A DNA stretch of 10,495 nt from assembly GCA_029821415.1 (NCBI GenBank), contig JALGTJ010000020.1, positions 1 to 10,495 on the forward strand, in the 5' to 3' direction. This document shows positions 6,137 to 10,495 of this stretch, in pieces (the stretch's first letter is position 1; each line of letters begins with the position of its first letter). The translations under genes were made by a program, and so were the position numbers. The stretch is from Candidatus Zipacnadia bacterium (GTDB taxonomy: Bacteria; Armatimonadota; Zipacnadia; Zipacnadales; Zipacnadaceae). Under the pieces are notes generated by a model, which worked only from the letters and a program-made list of their open reading frames with translations, was not told the DNA's origin and did no database searches.

Positions 6137-7162
6137 ATGACCATGCGTAGAATAGCAGGTGCCATAGTTGTGGTGCTTCTGGCGCTGCTTGCCGCCGGTA
6201 AGCCAGTGTCCGCCGAGCAAGTGCTGCTGCGGCACAAGTTTTTTCCGCCGCGTGACTTGGTTTACGACTTCTGGGTCTCGGCGACTGCCACCGTATCAGG
6301 CAGCGCGCTGGCCGGGGCCGGCCAGCAGCAGAAGCAATCCGGCCAGCAAATCGTGCAGCAGACCGTGAACGGCCGCTTGGCCGCGCGCATAGAATCGGTG
6401 GACAGTCACGGCAATGGCACGCTCACCTTCAAACTCGGGCGGCTCGGCATGGAAACGACCGCCAAGGGCCAATCAACTCATATGACACTCGACCCGGCTC
6501 GGGGTATCATCCAGGCTAACGGCCAAATCATAGCCCTGGGGGAGTTACAACAAGTCCTGTGCTGGATACAAACCTGCAAATTGACAATTTCGCCCCGTGG
6601 CAAAGTACTGATTGTCCCCGCACCAGTAACAGCGCCAACCCCAACCTTACGCCGAGTACCGCTACCATTACTGAGCGCCGTGCACCACTGGCAGAGACTG
6701 CTGGAGGCTATTCCACCCTGGCTGCCTGAGCAACCTGTACGGGTAGGCGATAAGTGGGGTATGAATATAGGAATCCCTACACGCGGGGGCTCCGCAGGGC
6801 AACCTGCCCATATCGGTGTGCACTACACGCTCGAGCGCATCGGTGAGATTGACGGCGACCGGATCGCCCGCATCGCGTTCCAGGGCGCCGTAGCTTACTC
6901 TGATGTCTCTATACCAGTACCCCGTGGAGCCACGCAACGGACTCCAGCCGGGAGTATCCAACTCATTATAGGCCAGCACCTCGCTGGACAGTTGTACTTC
7001 AATCTCGACAACGGACAGTTGCACAGCGCGCGCGGGGACGGTACAGTTACGGTTCAACTGCAGCGATCTCAACGGCAACAGTCTCAGGCCAGTCCTCCAC
7101 CTGTCCCGGGCCTTCACGCAAGGCTAAGCATACATTTTGAAGTCTTTCCAGGAAAGGGATAG
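6137..7162 (+). CDS. Secreted protein of unknown function
   Basis: I do not recognise this 341-residue protein. It starts with a Sec signal peptide: basic MRR, a hydrophobic core (IAGAIVVVLLALLAAG, 6-21) and a likely cleavage after VSA at residue 26. There is no lipobox Cys, so it should be released or periplasmic. The mature part looks beta-rich, with a Gln-rich stretch (AGQQQKQSGQQIVQQ, 61-75), a Pro-rich linker (161-176, PAPVTAPTPTLRRVPL) and two halves. The second half begins about EQPVRVGDKW (198-207), and its YTLERIGEIDGDRIARIAF (230-248) resembles, from memory, the repeat style of large beta proteins such as DUF6263-like families; this is weak. Another Pro-rich segment (319-325) precedes the end. 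The ATG at 6137 is preceded by AGGTGA (6124-6129) at 7 bases; an ATG at 6143 is possible. It lies 125 bases after phoU and may be a separate unit. Confidence 0.75.
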   Translation: MTMRRIAGAIVVVLLALLAAGKPVSAEQVLLRHKFFPPRDLVYDFWVSATATVSGSALAGAGQQQKQSGQQIVQQTVNGRLAARIESVDSHGNGTLTFKLGRLGMETTAKGQSTHMTLDPARGIIQANGQIIALGELQQVLCWIQTCKLTISPRGKVLIVPAPVTAPTPTLRRVPLPLLSAVHHWQRLLEAIPPWLPEQPVRVGDKWGMNIGIPTRGGSAGQPAHIGVHYTLERIGEIDGDRIARIAFQGAVAYSDVSIPVPRGATQRTPAGSIQLIIGQHLAGQLYFNLDNGQLHSARGDGTVTVQLQRSQRQQSQASPPPVPGLHARLSIHFEVFPGKG

Positions 7163-7301
7163 CGGTGCCACGGTGGGGCATACCGACGAAGCTCAGCGGC
7201 GCGCCACTACTATCATGAAGGAATTCTCCCCGCCACTGGCCAATAGTCAGCCGTAGCAACGGACCATAGCAATGCGGGCTCATTCGCGAGGCATAACTTC
7301 C

Positions 7302-7307
7302 GGGAGG
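7302..7307 (+). promoter_or_regulatory. Ribosome binding site for the GTG start at 7316
   Basis: GGGAGG lies 8 bases before GTG at 7316 and supports that non-ATG start. The spacing is good and no ATG in frame fits better. Confidence 0.7.
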
Positions 7308-7315
7308 TCCTTTTA

Positions 7316-9403
7316 GTGACTCAATTGTGCTTGCAGCACCAGGGATACGACTACGTCATAAACAATGGCCAGCTCCAGATACAGCGCGCTGGAGCTATCC
7401 TGGCCCAGTTCTCGCTGGCTCCACTGATTGAGGGCAAAGCTACGGAATTAGGGACATGGCAGGAGATTGACGAGGCGCACCTGTGCGCTGAGCTCAACCG
7501 GGGCGGGACAGTCCACCTGGCCATACGCGACGGCTATGTCTGCTACTGGATGGAAACCGACCAGGAGCGCCTGGAGAGTCTCACCTACTTCCCGACTTCG
7601 GCAGCTACCGGCAATGATTGGCACACGTACGTATCCGATGAGCATGACCGGCGTTGGGATATCGCGCTTGACGCTGAAGTACTGATCTCCAGCGCCTACC
7701 CAGGGATGAATGTGGACGACGCCGACGGCCACGGGATGACTGACCCGGGTGATATGCCGCCCACCTGGATCTGGAATATCCCGGTACGAGCGCTGAGTTT
7801 CCTCACGGATGATGGTGACTGGCTGGGCCTGTCGGTGCCCGGCGCTCTGCCCGTGGGCGTTACCCGACTGAAGATGGCACAGCAGCAGTTCTCAATGACC
7901 TTCCAGGTAGTCCAGGCCTCCTGTGAGGAATGGCAACTGCCCCAGGTTTACTTCGCGCCCGGCCTTTGCGGACCTTATGACGTGCTTGATAGCCACCGGG
8001 CGATTTCCCAGACTCGCGGCTGGATGGTGGAAAAAGACCCTGACCATCCCGAATGGTGGACATACCCCTATTTCAAGTGTTGGGATGAAATGCTCCGCCA
8101 GCAAGGTGGGCCTTTCACCTATGATGAAGAAGGCAACCCCAGCACGATACTGACCACCGAGAATTGGCTGGCGTGGATCGAGGAAGTAGCAGCCTCCACG
8201 GGCCTGGAAGGGCACATAAACGCAGTCATCGACCAGTATTGGTCCTATCGGTATGGCAGCAAGGTCGTTATTGACGAGCTGGGTGGCGTTGAGGGACTGC
8301 GCCAGACTATAGACAGTTTACGCGAGCGGGGCACCCGCGTCGGCCTATACCTCCACCAGTATATGGTGGACAAGTCGGTACCGTTCTATCAAGAGCATCC
8401 CGAATGCTTCTGCGAACCGATAGACCCCGATTTTCAATTGAGGCATGGAGTTCAAGTTGGCGCTAATCCTTCATTGGCCTACATTGACTGGACTCACCCG
8501 GGCGGTCGCCAGTATATGCTGGATATGATTGAGTTTATGCTCTCCGATGCCGAAGGGTGCCTCAACGCTGACTGGCTTCTGCTGCATAACACTCTGGCAC
8601 CCGACCCCCGTCTGTATCACTTCCACGACCCCTCCTGGGGCATCGGCGACTTGATGCAATATAAGGCGCTGCGCGAGTGTTATCAGCAGGCCAAGCGCAT
8701 CAAGCCCGACGCGCTAGTGCGCCGCCAATCACCGGCAGAGCCCTGCTTCCAGCCGTATTACGATCAGGCTAATCTCTGCGAACACTGGAAACCGCAAATG
8801 ACTGATTGTTACAAACGCGGGCGGATTGCCACCCGCCTACTGCGAGACGTCTTCTTCACCACCGATGCTTGGTTCGTTACCCGTACCAAAGGTTACGAAT
8901 ACTACATGAATATGGCAGTATGGAATGCGCCAGAAATTGAATCAGTAAACCACGCTATCCATCCTTATATGCACCACGTGCCTCTGACCGAAAAGGACTA
9001 CCACCGTCGCTACGCCGGTCTGCAGGTCTACATGAATGCACCAGTCAACATTAGCGACCGCTGTCAGGTGGAATGGGAGTGCGACGAATTGCGGGCCTCC
9101 CGCAGATACACTCGTGGTCCGCTAAGCGGCTTTTATGCTGCGCTGGCCCTCAGCCCTCGCTGCCTTGTCACTTATAGCCCGAACCAGGCGCTTATCGCTG
9201 CGACCGAGGCGCGCCGCGCGCGAGTACCGCTACCACCCCAGGCACGCGTAATCAGCGTCCAGCAGGTGCTGCATTCCGGTGACGAGCGTCCGCATGACTA
9301 CCAAATAGTGCCCACCGACGAAGGCCAGGAGCTCAATACGCAAGTTCCTGATAGTGCCAGCGACATTGCCTACCTGCGCGTTCGCTACGAACTCAACCCG
9401 TAA
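7316..9403 (+). CDS. Glycoside-hydrolase-like protein, resembling GH36/GH31 type (possibly lacking its nucleophile)
   Basis: The 695-residue protein has no signal peptide, so it should be cytoplasmic. Residues 1-280 look like a beta-sandwich. A (beta/alpha)8-like region follows: GHINAVIDQYWSYRYGSKVV near 299-318, then VEGLRQTIDSLRERGTRVGLYLHQY (325-349), which fits the family pattern of an Asp-rich beta strand followed by a helix and a GLY/W strand. DWTHPGGRQYMLDMIEFML (391-409), then LNADWLLLHNTL (416-427), occupies the place of the usual ADGLKxDF nucleophile strand. His424 (codon 8585-8587) and Asn425 stand where Asp is expected. FHDPSWGIGDLMQYKAL and KRIKPDALV (460-468) continue the match. 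A C-terminal beta domain probably starts near 600. Fold assignment is from motif memory, and substrate is unknown. An enzyme active on alpha-galactoside-like or related sugars, or an inactive relative, are both possible. The next gene starts 26 bases after the stop. Confidence 0.6.
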   Translation: MTQLCLQHQGYDYVINNGQLQIQRAGAILAQFSLAPLIEGKATELGTWQEIDEAHLCAELNRGGTVHLAIRDGYVCYWMETDQERLESLTYFPTSAATGNDWHTYVSDEHDRRWDIALDAEVLISSAYPGMNVDDADGHGMTDPGDMPPTWIWNIPVRALSFLTDDGDWLGLSVPGALPVGVTRLKMAQQQFSMTFQVVQASCEEWQLPQVYFAPGLCGPYDVLDSHRAISQTRGWMVEKDPDHPEWWTYPYFKCWDEMLRQQGGPFTYDEEGNPSTILTTENWLAWIEEVAASTGLEGHINAVIDQYWSYRYGSKVVIDELGGVEGLRQTIDSLRERGTRVGLYLHQYMVDKSVPFYQEHPECFCEPIDPDFQLRHGVQVGANPSLAYIDWTHPGGRQYMLDMIEFMLSDAEGCLNADWLLLHNTLAPDPRLYHFHDPSWGIGDLMQYKALRECYQQAKRIKPDALVRRQSPAEPCFQPYYDQANLCEHWKPQMTDCYKRGRIATRLLRDVFFTTDAWFVTRTKGYEYYMNMAVWNAPEIESVNHAIHPYMHHVPLTEKDYHRRYAGLQVYMNAPVNISDRCQVEWECDELRASRRYTRGPLSGFYAALALSPRCLVTYSPNQALIAATEARRARVPLPPQARVISVQQVLHSGDERPHDYQIVPTDEGQELNTQVPDSASDIAYLRVRYELNP

Positions 9404-9412
9404 TGACTCAGT

Positions 9413-9419
9413 AAGGAGG
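9413..9419 (+). promoter_or_regulatory. Ribosome binding site of the DegT-type aminotransferase gene
   Basis: AAGGAGG lies 10 bases before the ATG at 9430 and 9 bases after the preceding stop. The strong match and close spacing suggest co-transcription with the hydrolase-like gene. Confidence 0.8.
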
Positions 9420-9429
9420 CTGCACCACG

Positions 9430-10495
9430 ATGTCCCAACGGTTAGCCATTAACGGCGGCACGCCGGTAATTACCGAGAATATCTTCAAGCCGTGGCCCAT
9501 CATAACCGAGGCTGACAAACAGGCAGTCTGCGAGGTCCTTGATGCGGCCAGTGAAGAGCGGCTGTGGGGGGGAACAGGCACCAGTACCACCAAGCTGCAG
9601 GACGCCTGGTCACAGCGGATCGGGCGCAAGCACACACTGATGACCAACAGTGGCACGGCCGCCCTGCACACCGCAGTAGCTGCCGCTGGAGTAGAGCCGG
9701 GCGATGAGGTCATCACCTCGGCGTTCACTTTTGTAGCCTCGGCAACTTGTATCTTACATCACAACGCCATTCCAGTATTTGCTGATGTCAAGCTGGATAC
9801 GTTCAATATAGATCCCGCCAGCATTGAAGAGCACATTACCGACCGTACCCGCGCCATAATTGCCGTCCATATCCACGGTATGCCAGCGGATATGGATCGA
9901 ATCAACGAAATCGCCCGGCGTCACAATCTCATCGTGATTGAAGATGCGGCCCAGGCTCATGGTGCCACATATCACGGCCGCCCAGCCGGAGCACTGGGCG
10001 ATATAGGCTGTTTCAGCCTCAATGGCATCAAGCACTTGATAGCTCCCGAGGGGGGATTATTCTGCTGCGATGATGAGGAGCAGTTCGGCCGGGCCAAGCT
10101 CTTGCAGTCGTTCGGCGAAGTCAGCGACCCCAATGTCCCCCGCGAATATAATGCCCGGAGCCTGGGCTGGATGTATCGCAGTACCGAAATCAATGCCGCA
10201 TTGGCTTATAGCCAACTCCAGCGCCTGGACGAGTACAACGCTCAGCGGCAACGCAATGCAGCTTACCTACACCAACGCCTCAGCGAGTTGCCTGGAGTTA
10301 TCCCGACGCCCCAGCCCGAAGGGGTACAGTCAGCATACTGGCTATTCGCGTACCGTGTTCCTGTATCGGAGGCGCCGGTGGACGATGTACCGCAAGTTAT
10401 TTGGCGCCAGACAGTGGCCAAGGCACTAAATGCCGAGGGGGTACCCACACGCCAATGGCAAACAATGGTTACGCCAGCTCAGTCCTTATTCCAAA
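9430..10495 (+). CDS. DegT/DnrJ/EryC1/StrS-family PLP-dependent aminotransferase (partial, runs off the right edge)
   Basis: This fold-type I PLP enzyme typically transfers an amino group to a keto-sugar nucleotide in amino-sugar synthesis. The frame is open from the ATG at 9430 to the window edge, 355 codons plus one base. Visible motifs: RLAINGGTPV at the start, NSGTAALHTAV (73-83; the PLP phosphate loop), GDEVITSAFTFVASA (91-105), PVFADVKLDTFNIDP (115-129), EDAAQAHGA (171-179; Asp172 contacts the pyridine nitrogen) and GDIGCFSLNGIKHL (190-203). Lys201 (codon 10030-10032) is the expected Schiff-base lysine. Full-length relatives are about 370-430 residues, so only the end is missing. The AINGGTPV opening is seen in a subgroup often near oxidoreductases and carbohydrate genes, including AHBA-synthase-like proteins. 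Substrate is not readable. It may share the transcript of the hydrolase-like gene. Confidence 0.92.
   Translation, partial: MSQRLAINGGTPVITENIFKPWPIITEADKQAVCEVLDAASEERLWGGTGTSTTKLQDAWSQRIGRKHTLMTNSGTAALHTAVAAAGVEPGDEVITSAFTFVASATCILHHNAIPVFADVKLDTFNIDPASIEEHITDRTRAIIAVHIHGMPADMDRINEIARRHNLIVIEDAAQAHGATYHGRPAGALGDIGCFSLNGIKHLIAPEGGLFCCDDEEQFGRAKLLQSFGEVSDPNVPREYNARSLGWMYRSTEINAALAYSQLQRLDEYNAQRQRNAAYLHQRLSELPGVIPTPQPEGVQSAYWLFAYRVPVSEAPVDDVPQVIWRQTVAKALNAEGVPTRQWQTMVTPAQSLFQ

Overview
The window looks like chromosome of a free-living bacterium, most likely a member of Armatimonadota or a related lineage. The main clue is the partial gene at the left edge. It encodes a type IV prepilin-like protein whose stretch after the hydrophobic helix (LFPVFAKAREKARQTSC) is, to my knowledge, typical of the many pseudopilin-like proteins of that phylum. 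The lineage call is recognition from memory, not a search result. I see no rRNA, tRNA, CRISPR array, insertion sequence or phage gene.

Layout: (1) bases 1-177, minus strand, the start of a prepilin-type protein, preceded by a near-consensus sigma-70-type promoter (TTGACA, 17 bp, TATACT) and a strong ribosome binding site. (2) Bases 178-546, a divergent intergenic region. (3) Bases 547-6011, plus strand, a high-affinity phosphate uptake cluster: pstS, a sugar-isomerase (SIS) gene, pstC, pstA, pstB and phoU. pstC-pstA and pstA-pstB overlap, and the phoU ribosome binding site overlaps the pstB stop. (4) Bases 6137-7162, a secreted protein of unknown function. (5) Bases 7316-9403, a large protein resembling GH36/GH31-type glycoside hydrolases. 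(6) Bases 9430-10495, the first 355 codons of a DegT/DnrJ/EryC1/StrS aminotransferase, cut by the window edge.

How the genes work together: PstS captures phosphate outside the membrane, PstC and PstA form the channel, PstB powers it with ATP, and PhoU links transporter state to phosphate signalling. The SIS protein keeps every catalytic residue I can align to the isomerase half of GlmS, so it probably isomerises or deaminates an amino-sugar phosphate. Its place between pstS and pstC is unusual. The last two genes are tightly spaced and look like a carbohydrate module.

Main points for a second look: pstS carries an apparent single-base frameshift between its lipoprotein signal and its mature domain; the SIS gene sits inside the pst cluster; and the hydrolase-like protein has His-Asn where a catalytic Asp would be expected. 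I did not find convincing evidence of a wholly new system.
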